A stretch of DNA of 64,000 nucleotides. Source: Melastoma dodecandrum (taxonomy: Eukaryota; Streptophyta; Magnoliopsida; Myrtales; Melastomataceae). Under the pieces are notes generated by a model that saw nothing but the letters and a program-made list of their open reading frames with translations, made no database searches and was not told the origin of the DNA. The stretch is taken from assembly GCA_029817715.1 (NCBI GenBank), contig JARUPY010000397.1, forward strand, positions 868,001 through 932,000, read 5' to 3'. The position numbers and the translations under genes were made by a program. Shown piece by piece: positions 34,701 to 48,800 of this stretch (the stretch's first letter is position 1; every line of letters starts with the position of its first letter).

Positions 34701-37700
34701 CTCGACGTCTCGAATCTTCCTGCACAAACTCCTCACCGACGAAAGTGAAGCCCCGCATGCGGTCAGTACATATCTTAATTCCATCGTCGGGACCAGCAGC
34801 AATCTATTTCTTATCTTTATGGCGATGGAACCTCGAACTTAAGGCCCAGGAGCTCAATTTGGGCCGTATTTGATTGGGCCTTGTGGTGGAGCGGGTTTTG
34901 AATATCGGTGAACCAAGTTGTATGCATGGATAAAATATTGATTCTACTATTTCGAGGTGATCTTCCATTCATATCATGTCGTGGTGCTAATTTAATAACG
35001 AGTGAGTAAAATATGCGTAAGTATTTATGAAATAACGAAATAAAATTGACGAGACAAATTTTTTTATCATAAAATAAATAAAATTTTTCTATACACAGGA
35101 TTTTTTCACGTGACTATTAGTATTTTGTCTCGATAATAAGATATTTACATTGAAAACGTCGTCTTGTTCATCTAAGTTGGGGTTACCGAGTACTTGAAAA
35201 ATGACCCCACTTCCAGAACTCGAATACGAAATTAATGTTTAAGGTAGGCTAATTCTTCGACCGACTCGATCACGTGCTTAATGGTTGTTCTGGGTCATTC
35301 TATAAGCCAACGAGTAACTTCATTTCTTTCTCTTTCGATCGGCTCTAGGGTTACCAGAAAGGATCAAAGTGGCTTTGCGCTGTTAATAAAACTTACAATC
35401 TACACATAAGAATATTGCTAAAAAAAAGTCCCAAATCTTTAGCATTTGTTTAATGCCTTGGTTGTCCTCGCAAAGATCTCCCATCCTTTCTTATTTGTCC
35501 TTCTAATCTGTTTGGGGGATGGAATATTTTAATGTTATCTTGTTCCTTGATGCTGAATCATAATATCACATGCAATGCCCCAACCTCACCTTTCTCTCTT
35601 TTCTAACTTTAGGACAAAAGTCGAAAAGTATGGCATAGATTAATAAGATGTGATGTATCATGCTCCTAATAATCTGTGTTCTGAATAAAATCTAGCCGCC
35701 AGCCACATTGAGGAATTTCGGAAAGTTCGAGATCATAAAGCTAATTATAATTTAACTTCTGGTTAATATCAAATAAACAAAACTAATTAGGACGAGTATC
35801 AGAGTTGGGTACCTCACTAGTTAATATGATTATATAACTTAATTTCAATCGATAAGAAATATATTATATAATTTCATTAATTTAATAGTTCAACAAACTT
35901 TATATAACACAAAGTAAAGCCCGAGAAGGTTTAAATGATTAAGAAAAGATCAATTGGGATTTAAGAAAGGAAGAAAGCATCCGATCTTTGGCTTTTCTCT
36001 CGACCTAAAGCCAGCATTCGAGGGAGGGGGCCAAAAGGAAAGTAATATAATAAAAAAATCAGCATATGCTTTGTTTCTCTAAAGCTCCTTTTATTCCCAT
36101 TCTTATTCTCTCCTTACCGTGTATAAGAGACGGGGACAGCTTCTGATTGGTAATTTAATAAAATAAATGATGCAAAATTTAACAAGAACGAGTGGTTCAA
36201 GTAAAACAATAAGATGCTTTCTTTTTAAGTGGAGTTGTTCCAGTAATAATATATGATTGTACTAAAATGATCAAAACTAAATAACTTCCATGCAGCAACA
36301 ATCTCACCATTCATTAGCGTACATAAGCTAGGATGCATTTTTCTAACATTACCAAAAGAATATTATAAAAATAAAAAGAAATTGGAGATTAAACATTAAA
36401 TTCGATGACGACTCTAAAAAATTTTTATGTTAGAAGGAAGGGTTTTACATCATGATCATCTAACAATTCACCTTTATCATATTTAATTTTTTTCGTGCCC
36501 CCCTTTTATCCATCCGCTATTCCATCAGATACATTTTGCAAAAACCATTGTCACAAGTTAAATAATTTTTTGTGTACTCGATACACGAACAATCCCAAAC
36601 TTATCTCTAACTCATCATTATCTTATTTGTGGATTTCCTTGGGTTTAGACGAAATCGGGGGAATCTTTTCCTTGTCAAAATTTGCGGCTTAATAGGACTG
36701 CATGAAGAAGACATAAAGTGAAAACAGCGAGAATGGGAGGGATTATTATGAATGCATTTTGTGGCCGGTAAGCTTCTTGACTCAAACGGTTATTGGTAAT
36801 TTCAAACATTTGATGTTTGGTAACTTATTTGGTATTTACATATATGTTGTATCAAGTGTGCATAATCACTTTCTATGGTTTTTATGTTGAGCAATTCGTC
36901 GGCTCAAAAAAGTCATGCTGTTTGATAAAAGAAGTCGATAAACCTAGCAGCACGCACATCCAATATCTTGTGATAAGAGATAATCGTCTATCGGAACCTC
37001 AATCTCCTCTGGATTATTAGCTAAATGGTAATAGGTTAAGTCCCCTTTCTCGTCGACCCACAGAGACAAAATGTAGACTTATGTTTTCGGTAAAGAGTCG
37101 TCTGAGCTATCACTCTCAAAAAACAGTTGTCAATACAATACACTGATAAAGGGTGTATGGATTCTCGAGGATTTGAAGCTGTGACCTCAAGGTTATGAGC
37201 CAACTCACCTTCTTAGGGTCGAACAACTACAAAAAAAAAAAATTGTGTTTTGTGGCAGATGATTTCCTTACTGGAAACCATCATTTTTAAGGAACATGTA
37301 ATATATATTTTTCTAAGCTACCAGTTCTTAATTCTTACTGAAGTAAAGGCGAAAATACATATATACATGTTCATTCAGGGATGTGTCTTGAGAAACACAT
37401 TGCATTTCTCTTTTTCTAATTTAAAAAGTATATATTTGATGTGTTTCCATATTATGAATAGTCATTAAATGATGTAACTTTGGCTATGGTTCATTGTTAG
37501 TGACTTTGATGGTCGGGATTGTTTTTAAATGTTGTCTCGATATGATTATACATGTGTACAATCCGAGAGTCACTTTTAAAAGTAATGAACTTTGAAATTA
37601 ATCATGAACTAGTGGGAGAATGTTGGAATTTTTACAAATATTTTATTTTGTTTAATAATGTTTCTTTAGGCTACAAATAGTTGTTTTGTTTAAAAACGGG

Positions 37701-39000
37701 GTGCATGTTGATATACGGGACAATGCATGATAGCCTGTTCAAATTTGAGTGATCGTTGATTTGGGCTTTTACGACATCTCGATTTGTTATTCATGTTGAT
37801 TGGACGACAATTCGGTGTAAGCCTAATGTCTATGTAAGCCCGTGATCGAATGAGTTTTCATATTTATATTAGTGCTAGGTCGTCTTTCCCATTGATGTAC
37901 AAAACGACAGTTTCATCAACCGTCGTATCGGGAGGGAGGGGATGACCTATGGCACATTATTCGTTTTAATCGTAGATCGTAACTAGGATCTTAGCTTTAG
38001 CCATTTTGTTTGGGATCATGACGCAAACAAATATCCTTTCATTTTTCTTTATTTTGTGTCCTAAATCAATTGTGGCGATTTTTCTATTTGATTAATTCAC
38101 TTACACAACAATCATCAATACCGTGGTTATATTAAAGCATATCATCTTAGCAAATTATTTCGGTAATCGTGACTTTCGCACGTAAAAATTTAGACGAGGC
38201 ATACGGTGTTTATATTGAAAATCGCGTGCTGCGGTGGATTTTGGATTTGATCCTAAACATACATGTTGCATGTGAGAAATTGATATTGGGTTCCATAACT
38301 ATGCAAGAGAACTGTCTAACGGATAAACATCTCTCTGCCCCACGTATTCTAAAGTCAGTTTTCTCTTGTAGTTGTTATCATCGAATTTTTGGACATAAGA
38401 TAGACTTCAACAGGAGATAAATCATTTGCCATACTATGTACGAACTCTTGGACCACGCTATTGAAGATATTATCGATTTCTATATTTAGCGGACGAGATG
38501 AGGCTATCCACGTAATATGAATATGACATATAGGTTGATCGACCACGACATTTTCTTAGTCCGTGATGACGGCTTGGTCGGTCCACACTATATTTCCATG
38601 AGGAAAGGCACGTCGAAGAGAATGAATCCCCGTGCCTAATATTCACTAGGGGGGAGATTGAAATGTTTTTGGCAGGACAATTGGGATGAAAGGGACTGCC
38701 TGCCTATAGCTATTTTGCTCTAAAAACTTTGATGTAATCGAACCAACCCTGTATTTGCATATATATATATACATAGACATAAGGTAGGAATAGGTAAAAG
38801 ATGGAGTCTCACCTTCAAGAAAACAACACGAGAAGACAATAAAAGGGAAGCAAAAGATAACCCTCGATCATGTCCTAAGACAACATTCATCAAAATGATT
38901 ACTTTTTCGAATATTTGAGCACGGGCACGTGACTTGAGGATGAGCCCCGAAGTTGAATTGTTTGCCTTTCGTTTTCTCTTTACTTAAAAAGGACATGAGC
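31781..39000. other. Long intergenic stretch, no gene recognised
   Basis: About 7 kb of mostly AT-rich DNA. At 33560-34880 the composition is more even and there are short open frames, as in old transposon coding DNA, but I recognise no domain. At 37609-37630 GTGGGAGAATGTTGGAATTT looks like a polypurine tract next to an LTR start; I could not find a matching second LTR. At 38160-38560 there are short open frames on both strands without known motifs. Confidence 0.4.
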
Positions 39001-39900
39001 ATGAGCAGGGGGGCGTCGAAAGAACTCAGAAAATCATGCAATATTTATTTATTTATTGAAATTTATTGTCCCTACAAAACAATCAGATAAATCACTATCA
39101 GAATTATGGACTGGGAAAAGGAGAAAAAAAAGAGAAAGGGAAAGAAAAGGAAGGGAGGAGGGAGTGTAAATAATATGAAGAGGATATGTCGGCGGCAGAG
39201 GATCGCGTGCTCTGTGACTCGGTCTATCGAGACACTGCTGCCCCCCACGCACACTTTCCATAATTCTTCCTCCTCTGCTTCTTCTTCGTCCTCCTTTTGG
39301 TCTCTACTACTCATTTGTCGAATGTACTGGAAACAAGATAATAGGGGGAAGGGAAGAAGACATTTGCAGCGTTGTAAAGAAGGGAATTATTACTACGAGG
39401 GGGGGGGACCACCCCCACCCGATTCAGCTGATATATCGGAATTGCTGTTTATATCCCCATAATTTTTTGCCTCAAGTTTATATCATGATGCGATTCATTA
39501 CGGGGGCGCCCATTTAAGTTTTTTGTGATGTTGTTTGTTTTTTTTTAGGGTTCGAATTAGGTGGGGTTTGTCAAATACATATCGATTTGGACATTGATCA
39601 GGGAGATTTCCTTAACCATATTGTAACTCTCGAAAGGCCGTACAGATAGGATAAGCCCAACAACCCCCCCCCCCCCCACCAAAATTTCATTTTGGTATTT
39701 TGAAACTATGGGGAATAATAGTAGATTATGGCGTTGAATTAATTAATTAACCTGGGGGGGGGGGATTTGATCAATATTTTAGGATGGGTGGGGGGTGAGG
39801 GGGTGAGGGGGCTGAGCTGGGACACAGTCACGATAGCGGCGCAATTAATCACCTCGGATTATGAAACTGGGCCCCACATCTCTCCTTTTCATTTGATCTT

Positions 39901-39921
39901 ATTATTATTATTATTATTATT
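39901..39921. repeat. ATT microsatellite
   Basis: Seven uninterrupted ATT units. Confidence 0.9.
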
Positions 39922-40339
39922 GGGTTTGCTCGGTGGATATGGTTTTGAGGCGAGGATTTCGTTTCAAGCGGTGGATGATGTGATGATGGCTTCCGGGTCA
40001 ACCGAGATATCCTCGTTTTCGACCTTCACCTGAAATCAATCCTTCATTACCAGCGATTCGATCGAGGAAGAGTTTAATGGCCATGTTAGGGTGGGGGTCT
40101 CTCTCTCCTCCTCCTCCCCCCCCCAAAACAACGTTTCGTTTTGTTCACACAGACAAGAGATAAAACCCATGGCGATATATTATTAGTACATTCACGACAC
40201 TCGAAAGAACTGTCAAAGTATCTCACGGTGGATTGAAGGAGGCGGCAGGAGGAGCAAAATGTCCAAGAAAGCCTTCCGTTCGTTTTGGGGGGTCATGGGA
40301 GTTTTGCTTAGGACTCGTATCCCACCACGGCTTCTTTTG

Positions 40340-40363
40340 TCCTCCTCCTCCTCCTCCTCCTCC
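40340..40363. repeat. TCC microsatellite
   Basis: Eight uninterrupted TCC units. Confidence 0.9.
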
Positions 40364-43300
40364 TTTATATTCTAATTTTTACACTGTCAAACCGTACTCT
40401 CTCTCTTTAACAGTTTGTACATAGGAAGTTTCTCTTTTTTTATTCCAATTTATTTTTATTTTAAATAATAAATTTCTTGGCGTGAAAGAGTAAAACAAGG
40501 GGCTTCGTTGAAGTTAATACAATCGTGTCCATCTTGTATTTAATTAGGCCAGGATGGCCCCCCGACGCACTTTACCAAACACAAAATGAGCCATCGGAAC
40601 CCTCCCTCCCTCCGCCAACAACTTGTCGTAATCCTGATCATACAAAGGACTCCCTCTCGAATTTCTCCTTTAACGCAACAAAAAATAAATTCCTAGTTTG
40701 GCTTATTAAAATAGCAAGGGCAAGCAAGGATCGATCCCACGGATAATTGTGTTGGCAAAATACTCCTAGCGTCGTTCTCGATAATCGGTCAATGTTAAAC
40801 GGAAAGAAAGTTGATTTTAAGTAGAAGCGAGAAATAAAATAAAATAATTAAGGTTTATCAGTGTTAACAATATTTAAAACATCTGACTTCCCCTCGCATC
40901 TTATGCACCCGATCCCCTTCTTCCTATTGCTACCAAATTATTATAATTGCTAACATAGGTCGTTAGACTCTTCCCGTTGTCTTCCAGAACATCCGGAAAC
41001 GTACTACCATGTATCGAATTCCCTATTATATTCCTAGGCAATGAACTAGTGATGGCCCATTATATTCAAACCTTATATAATTACCTAAGGTATTCCGGTA
41101 TATCCCTATCCTTCACACTAAAGTCCGGTTTCCCAACACATAGACTTCTTAGGCTATCTAATTCGATATCTAACCTAGACTACCCTCCCGAGTCTCCCTA
41201 AGTTATCAAATCATTGTTAAAGGTTGATTAGTCAATTAACACGCATTAAGAACATAATTGGATAAATAGTTATAATTATTCGATTCACAATAAGAAAATG
41301 GGGTCACGAGTTACATAGAATACGATGTTCCATCGTAGTCCTTGAAAAGCGAATTAGTCCATAAATGAAATAATAGAAAACATCAATTCATGAAAGTAAA
41401 CGACATCAAAGAAATTAAAACAAGAAACATCAACTCCCGTCACCAGCCTCCTACTAATGTCCACTCCCCTTAAAGGATAGAAAAAGTCTTTATATATGTT
41501 CCTAGAAAGAAGCTAGAAAATCTGGAAAGGAAATATTCTCGTTGTCCATACTTACAGCTGCCCAGAAATCTAGTGCAAATGCATCGACTGTTTTGTCCAT
41601 TGGCTGACAATTCGTTGCAGCTGCACCAAATGTTCGACCTCCTCTCTTGCGGCTCGCGCAGTTGCACTGATCTTGCTGCAGCTACATTAATTATTCAGAT
41701 CCAACTTCTCCGTGGCTCCTCCTTTCGCCTTCAACTCTTCTTCCTCTTATCACTACCAATATAAACAAAGTATACGAAAGTGATGAGACGTTAAAACAAT
41801 TAAAATACCCAATAATTAACGACCGACGTGCCTAAAACTAACTAAAATTAGGTATAAAATATAATCCATTAACTCTATTTTCGTAGGATTATTGATTAAG
41901 AAAGATATCACTGTCTTTAAGAATCCAATGCCACCGATGGAGCGATCCATTGGAGGGAAGTCGCGCACAAAAGTTTTTGACTGCTGATAGAAAGCCCCTC
42001 CACCCCGACCCGGGAGATGTGATTTCCCTCCACTAAGTAATTAAAAAGGAGAAAGGGAGGGGGACATGCAAAGTGTGCGCCTTAAACAAAATATGAATTC
42101 CAAAAGGCCGGAAAGGATTTTCTCCCACCCCCCACCCCCAATCCTATCCTATGGGTAAGAAGAGTGAGTGCAAAATAACAAGTTTTGCTATTATCGATTA
42201 AATTAATTTCCATGTTGTTTTATTACAACATGCTACTGGTATCCTCCACCTTCTCGTCGGTCGTATATAATTAATTAATTATTCATAATACGAATTATAC
42301 CAAACTTTGGTGTCCACGGCCATCCAAATCCGTATCACGATGTATTTTCCTTCACCTTTTTGTCTTTGGTTTGGGATTTAGAGTCGTGCACGCCGCATTC
42401 TGTTTTGCACTTAGAATTTGTAGCTTTCCTTGAGATACAGACGGGGGCCATTGGCTTATTCAAGCTTCTTCTATACTTCCACATAATATTAATTTGCGCA
42501 CTAATTCTCCTATTTAAAAAGAAAACTATTTTTTATTTTGTGGGACAAATAAAAAATAATTGGAAAAGACAAACCCAATTACTCAATATAAAAATGGGAA
42601 AAAATAAATCGAGGAAATATTGTAGCCGCCCCAATTCTTTCGCTCAAATTATAGGGACAATGTCAATTGTCAGCTCATTAAATGGACCTCCTTTATTTGA
42701 TTTTTACTCTGTGCCTTTTTTTTTTTTTTGTCGCCTTCTTGCTAAAAACAATTCCCCAATTAATTCATCATATATACTTTAACAATCTACATTATATATT
42801 TAAATTTAGGAATTGCCTAATAATTGGAGGGAAACGGGTATTTTGAAGGCAACGTGGAAGTTTCTCGATCGCATGATATTAATAAAAATAATTTATTATT
42901 TATCCTTTTAAAGAAAGGGAGAACTTTTGTTTGCAGTCATCAATCAAATAAAAAATTCAGCAATTCAAATCTTCTGACTTAAAAATGAAAACTCAATCCG
43001 AATCGGAGCTGCCGGCCGGCCGACAACGACGATCGCGACAGCGGGGGATGGAGCGCGGCGACGGCGCGTCCCTCCGTCCCGATTAACAGAAACACAAGGG
43101 GCCATTTTAAAAATATTGGCTCACGCCTAATCAAACCCCAAGCATGTAATGGATATAAAATAATATTCCGGTATTGATAATGACGAATCACTAAATTGAT
43201 GGATTTGATTAATACGGGAATTCAGAACGATTCAAACTTGGTAATGGCATAAATTAATCAAAGGGAAGAAAAACGAGAAAGACAAAACAAAAACAGAAAC

Positions 43301-43448
43301 TGGGCCTTGTGCGGGGGGCGGAGGGGAGGTTGTCGTCTCTTCCTTCTCCCATCGGGAGTTTCAATCACCACCGGTCCGAAAGCAAGAAAGCACCAGGTTG
43401 TAAAGAAGCAACAAGGAACGCGGAGAACGGGAACTCGAAAGAGATTTA

Positions 43449-43471
43449 GAGAGAGAGAGAGAGAGAGAGAG
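43449..43471. repeat. GA microsatellite in the F-box/kelch leader
   Basis: About eleven GA units, about 120 bp before the predicted leader-intron donor. GA runs in leaders are common in plants and can be promoter elements. Confidence 0.85.
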
Positions 43472-43590
43472 GAGAAAAAGGTGTTGTTGAGATTAAAATT
43501 AAGTTAAGGAAAACAAGAAAAAGAGTTTGTATTGGTGTTTCTGCTGCTGCTGCTGCTTCATTCCGCCACCAATCAACCAATCCGGGTTGG

Positions 43591-44286
43591 GTAAATTTTC
43601 TGCTCCTTTTTAATTTATCATCTCATCCCATCCTATTTCCTCTCTCTTTTGCACAAGTTCCAATCTTTTCTTTTCTTTTTTTTTTTGCTAAGTTTCTTTC
43701 CTTGCATTAGTCCATTTTTTCCCTATCATAATCTAAGTGATTTCTTCGTGCCTTTTATGCTTAAATTCCTTTCGGCGTGGTTTCTTTCTATTGGGTTACA
43801 TCTATTTTGGCATGGGGATGGTTGAATTTTAAGGATGTTTTGGCCCTGGTAGTTGACGATGGGGCGGGGGGGCAGATCTGTGGCGTGAGATTGGAATTGG
43901 GTTTCGCCTAAAGGAACCGGCTTTTACTCGAATGAAGAATGCCTTTTGGGTTGTGTGTGTGTGTGTGTGTGTGTGGACTGGGTGGAGATCTGAACTGTCT
44001 TTTATTTTTCTCTGGGCAGATGAATGATTGTCTGATTCGTGGATGAAAATTAGAGGAAATCGATTTACTGTTCTTTCTGCTGTTCCATTGTTTCTGTCGG
44101 TTATGGATATGGAAGTTCAAACCCGGTCAAAAAGAAGTGATCAATGAGTTTTGTTTTTTGGGTTAACAATCAATGAGATGTCCTTAACTCTGTCCCCTTG
44201 AATCTGGGAAAACCATGCTTCTGTTATGCTAATTGCACTTGTTTCAAGTCATGAGTTAATTCTTTGTTTCTTGACTTGGACTGCAG
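43591..44286 (+). other. Predicted 5' leader intron of the F-box/kelch gene
   Basis: A donor (TTGG then GTAAAT at 43591) follows a purine-rich leader-like stretch. An acceptor (TTGGACTGCAG ending at 44286) lies about 190 bp before the ATG. The span between is T-rich and has stops in all frames. Members of this family commonly have a leader intron. The boundaries are predictions. Confidence 0.45.
43952..43975. repeat. TG microsatellite
   Basis: About twelve TG units inside the predicted leader intron. Confidence 0.9.
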
Positions 44287-44479
44287 AAATTGCGGTGACT
44301 GCCTTTAGCCTTCACCTCCATCCACATATTTCTTCTGGTGGTGGTTTTGGTGTTGACTGGAGGTGGGTATTCCTTCGTAACCGATTAGGGGTTTGTTTGG
44401 CAATTAATTCTGGGAGACAGGGTGGTGATTTTTTGGCCTTATTTACCATCGAGAATCAGCGAGGACCAGAGTTGATAAT

Positions 44480-45889
44480 ATGTTGGAAGGTCGATTCGCG
44501 GTCTTTAGAATGTTTCCTGATTCGTTCCAGTCGGAGAGTAACTGGGGCGGCATGAGTTTTATGTTTGGCCCTGTTATGGATAATGGTAAGCGTCCGCTGG
44601 ACGCTCATGGGGGCGATGATCATCCACAAAGGAACAAGGCTCCCAAGTTATCCAAGGGACGAGGTGGGTGTGACAAAGCATGTGGTTCAGATGCTGTTAA
44701 TGGGCAGCTGGGTCTCTGTGAGGAAGGATGTTGGGCGGAAGATGAATCGGGTGAGAAATCTCTGACAGGAAAGATTTTACAAGAAAAGGGTGAGTTCTCT
44801 GAAAGCGAGGAGTCAGATAATCAGTGTTACTCCGGCGACTCGTCGGGTTCAGAGTCCCTTATTAATGCCCTCGGCAGGGACAACTCAATCAACTGCCTTA
44901 TTCACTGCTCGAGGTCCGATTATGGTTCAATCGCCTTATTGAATCGTGGTTTTCGGTCCTTGGTCCGCAGTGGGGAGCTTTACAGGTTAAGAAGAAAAGG
45001 TGGCATAGTGGAGCACTGGATTTACTTTTCCTGCCACCTGCTTGAATGGGATGCCTTTGATCCTTATCGAGGTAGATGGATGCATCTCCCAAGGATGAGC
45101 TCGAACGAGAGTGCCATTTATCCTGACAGGGAGTCTTTGGCAGTCGGAACAGAGCTCCTCGTATTTAGCAGGTACATTACCAGCAGATACAGTATTTTAA
45201 CCAACTCCTGGTCCGACCAGATCCCCATGCACTCTCCCAGGTGCTTGTTTGGTTCTGCTAGTCTTGGGGAGATTGCGATCCTTGCTGGTGGCCAGGACCC
45301 AGAGAATAAAATCCTAAGCTCAGCGGTCATGTACAATTCCGAGACTGGGAGATGGGAGGAGCTGCCGGGCATGCATAAGCCAAGGAAAATGTGTTCTGCA
45401 GTATTTATGGATGGGAAATTTTACGTCCTTGGCGGCGTTGGCGGGTCAGATTTGAAGCCCCTCACATGTGGCGAGGAGTTTGATTTGAAGACCCGAGTTT
45501 GGACTGAGATCCCTGATATGTCCCCCGGGAGAGCCTCAGGAGGAATGCCTGCCACAGCCGAAGCCCCACCTCTGGTTGCGGTTGTAAATAACCAACTATA
45601 TTCTGCTAACTATGCTGACATGGAAGTTAGGAAGTATGACAAGGAGACAAGGTCGTGGAACAGCATTGGACGTCTGCCAGACCGCGCTGACTCTATGTAT
45701 GGCTGGGGATTGGCTTTCAGGGCATGCGGTGACAGCCTCATTGTGATCGGCGGACCGAGCACCCACAATGAGAGCTTCATAGAGCTCAACGCGTGGGTCC
45801 CAAGAGACGGCCAGCTTCCAGAGTGGAGGGTCCTCGGGAGGAAACGCTCGAGTAACTTTGTTTACAATTGCGCCATAATGGGGTGCTGA
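44480..45889 (+). CDS. SKIP11-like: F-box/kelch-repeat protein, SKIP11 family
   Basis: Substrate-recognition subunit of SCF ubiquitin ligases: the F-box binds SKP1 and the kelch propeller binds the target. One uninterrupted coding exon of 469 codons. MLEGRFAVFRMFPDSFQSES matches the family N-terminus (MLEG...SR...S..QES.W). Residues 25-125 are low-complexity and charged. The F-box is about 130-178 (DNSINCLIHCSRSDYGSIAL, LNRGFRSLVRSGELYRLRRK). Kelch repeats follow, with double-Gly motifs at AILAGGQD (about 267), YVLGGVGG (about 315) and LIVIGG near 430, and repeat Trp/Tyr pairs such as TGRWEELP and TRVWTEIP. It ends NFVYNCAIMGC, the usual tail. An upstream leader intron is likely. Confidence 0.95.
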   Translation: MLEGRFAVFRMFPDSFQSESNWGGMSFMFGPVMDNGKRPLDAHGGDDHPQRNKAPKLSKGRGGCDKACGSDAVNGQLGLCEEGCWAEDESGEKSLTGKILQEKGEFSESEESDNQCYSGDSSGSESLINALGRDNSINCLIHCSRSDYGSIALLNRGFRSLVRSGELYRLRRKGGIVEHWIYFSCHLLEWDAFDPYRGRWMHLPRMSSNESAIYPDRESLAVGTELLVFSRYITSRYSILTNSWSDQIPMHSPRCLFGSASLGEIAILAGGQDPENKILSSAVMYNSETGRWEELPGMHKPRKMCSAVFMDGKFYVLGGVGGSDLKPLTCGEEFDLKTRVWTEIPDMSPGRASGGMPATAEAPPLVAVVNNQLYSANYADMEVRKYDKETRSWNSIGRLPDRADSMYGWGLAFRACGDSLIVIGGPSTHNESFIELNAWVPRDGQLPEWRVLGRKRSSNFVYNCAIMGC

Positions 45890-48800
45890 GACTCTCCCTT
45901 CTGGTGCCGGGCCTGGAGGAACCGCCATTTATCCTGTGTCCTTGTCATCCAGATCCTGGGGGATGTTTCCATTTAATCAGTTTCTTCACTTGCATTTACT
46001 TTTACCACTTTTTTTTTCCAAATTGGAAACCCCTGCTGCTTATCTTGTTGATTTGCAAAGGGGGGGTTGTTTTAACCTTCACAGGGGGGTTGAATAAGAC
46101 AACAGAAAATTTTACCAGAAGAGCCGTCCGGCTGTTTCCGGATGTCCATGTTTGTTTCTCTAACTTACCTTACCTCCCTAGAGACAGTATACAAAAAGAA
46201 AGCCTTCATTCCTCAAAGAATATCATGTGATCTTTGGTATGGTAGCATCCAATGAACCATCCACGGAACCTTGGCCCCTTCATTCTTCCTCTTTCACCGA
46301 ACCGGGCACAGAACAAAAAATCACAGTCTATATCTGGCACTCTCTTGTCCTCCTTTGGTGTCAAGGGCCTGGACCGATTCCGGTGACTGACCGACTCTTT
46401 CTGTGGCAGAGTTTCTTTATTTGTCAACATCCTGCGGATAGTGCCCGACTGTTTCTGGGTTCTGGAATGTTGTGCACATCTCTGAACTGAATCTAGGTCG
46501 AGTTGATCCCAGCCGATGTACTGCGGGATATCTTCAGGTGTGATCTCCGAGTAGCATTCTTGGTTGGATCTGATGAAATGATAAATAAAGGTTTTGGAAG
46601 TACAACTGCTATACTTGATCTAATAAATCAAAATTTCATCATCCTTGATTTCTTTTTTTAAAATCTCACCTTTGATCCAGATTGTTTTTTGAGCAAATGT
46701 TTAGTTTAGAATGCATTTGTTTACAGCAAGTTGATCTTAAACTGTGATTATCCACGGCTTCCTTGGAAATCCAGATCAGTAGATCTTGGGATAAGATTTT
46801 GCTTTGCACCCGCCGATGACTCCAATTACTTCTTTAGTCGAAGCGAAATCCTATTATATATATTTTTACTTTAAAAAAAGAAAAAGTCTTTTTCTTTTGC
46901 TTTTAATTTATTATATTCGCAAAAAAAACAACGTGAATTTTTCATATTAATAGAATGTTAAGATGATACCAAATAAATAGGTAAAAAAAAAAAACATTTT
47001 CCCTCTTTTCATGGAATAATATATCCTAAAATTTGTTGTTTTAAACGCATAAGTAAAATAGTTATACTTGGGTTATTAATCTAAATTTATCCTCAAAGGG
47101 GTTGTCTTCTATTTGGATAACAACCAACATACGTATCATGCTTATCCATTGGAAATGAAGCATTGCTGCCAATTTGCTTCTAATCGTTCTTATTTTTCCC
47201 CTTCCATCTGGCTCTGTAGCTCATCCCTCACTTCTAGAGGATATAGATAGGTATATGATCTCACATTTTTAAAGGACCCAATTTGATGTTGTTTAGTGTG
47301 ATGAACACCGCTTCTAGACACATGGTCCTATTGATGACTTCATATCGGTGCGCCCTTAACGATTCAGAGTGTCGTACGTCTATGTACTGATGGGGATAAA
47401 GCAACCAGGAACACCTCCCAGAGTCGAAGCATTGCTCATAACAGCACCAAAGAGTCTAGTCCTGAAATCGAGCTCATCACCCGTTCAAGAAAGGTAGCGC
47501 CTACTCCTGAGGCCCAACCACACGTCGAGTCCTCAAAGCTCAATGCTTTGACTAACGAGTAAATCCCCAAAGTTATCTACTTAGTGTATGAGAATAATTA
47601 CAACATCGTGTAACAACATATGAAGTAATGTACCGAAATCTCCTTTTCGACATCGTTCACTCCTCTTATAAACACGTAAAAATCTCGGAGAAATTTTAGC
47701 CGAGATTCATGGCACGGGGCAAATCGAGGTATGCATTGGACTCGTACATGAAAATGGCTGGCAAACAACACCATTAGAGTATCTTCACACAAAGCTTTAA
47801 ATATGAGGTGAACCGGCATCAAAACTTTTGGAGCAATCATTAAACCCTTTGTTCCCAATCCAAACATTGTTTGACACGTTTTTACTTTTTCCTTGTTATT
47901 GTACAGCGATAACTTTTACACGTAAGTTTTAGAAATGGGCAAAAAGTTTGGGAATTCTGGGGCAAAAACGCCTGCAAGGACGAAATGGCGGAAGGAATTC
48001 ATATCACAAATCTAACAAACCACCAGTGATTGTCATCAACCCCACCATTCTTGATCATCGGCAACAGACATTCCACGCAGAAACAAGAGGAGGCGCAACC
48101 GCTCCCCGTTAGGTAGTAATACCCTCTTGGTCCGAGAAAATATTTACACATGAACAAGAGGGGAACGTATAACAGAAATTCTACCTTGGCTAGGAAGATT
48201 AACTCTGGTCTGCCCGATTTTGACCCCTTGGCTGAAAAATAACCCCAGGGAAGTGGCTAGGTAGATGCTTCTGATCGTCCGGCTGCGTGTTTGGTCGAAT
48301 CAAAACAGTTACAAAAGCCTACACTGTCTTCTCTGAGATTTTACTTTCTCTTTTTTCCAGCATCCTGTAAGCGTCCTGAAAAGCGTCTTCAATCCAGCGT
48401 TCCGAAACCACTTTTCATCCTCACTACATTTGACCGCCGATCCACCAACGTAGATTCCATCAAAGGAATTTACCGTAGCCGCCGTTCATCCTCCGGCGAC
48501 CGTCGTGAAGCACCTCGCAACCGTCCTCGAGTCTCTTTTATTTTTTTTTCGTTCACGTCATATTTGTAAGGGGTTACCTGTAATTCAATATTGTTTTATT
48601 CAATTCGAGTATTGTTTTCTTACATTCAAAACCTGTAATTTACAAAATCTGGGATGACTTTTATTAAATGCGTAAAATAATAAAAAATATTTAATTAAAT
48701 AAGACTTAAAAATGCTTTCAACATTTATTTACATTAAAAAATGTATAAGATATATGTAACCAAATCTTTTACCATATGATTTTTTGGGTTTTTTTTTCAT

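Larger units (their letters stand above)
39001..43300. other. Intergenic with simple-sequence runs, no gene recognised
   Basis: Contains C runs (39664-39677), G runs (39754-39764), an ATT microsatellite (39901-39921) and a TCC microsatellite (40340-40363). A minus-strand frame at 39072-39314 is acidic and repetitive near its start and matches no family I know. At 40720-41760 a stretch around GGATCGATCCCACGGATAAT looks like degraded transposon DNA. The end of the stretch should contain the F-box/kelch promoter. Confidence 0.4.

Noticed and set aside
39072..39314. Minus-strand frame of 80 codons with an acidic N-terminus
   Set aside because: The second half is low-complexity and matches no family; no splice partners were convincing.
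39970..40105. Possible last exon on the minus strand reading VKVENEDISVDPEAIITSST
   Set aside because: It follows an acceptor-like AG but no upstream exon with matching phase could be found.
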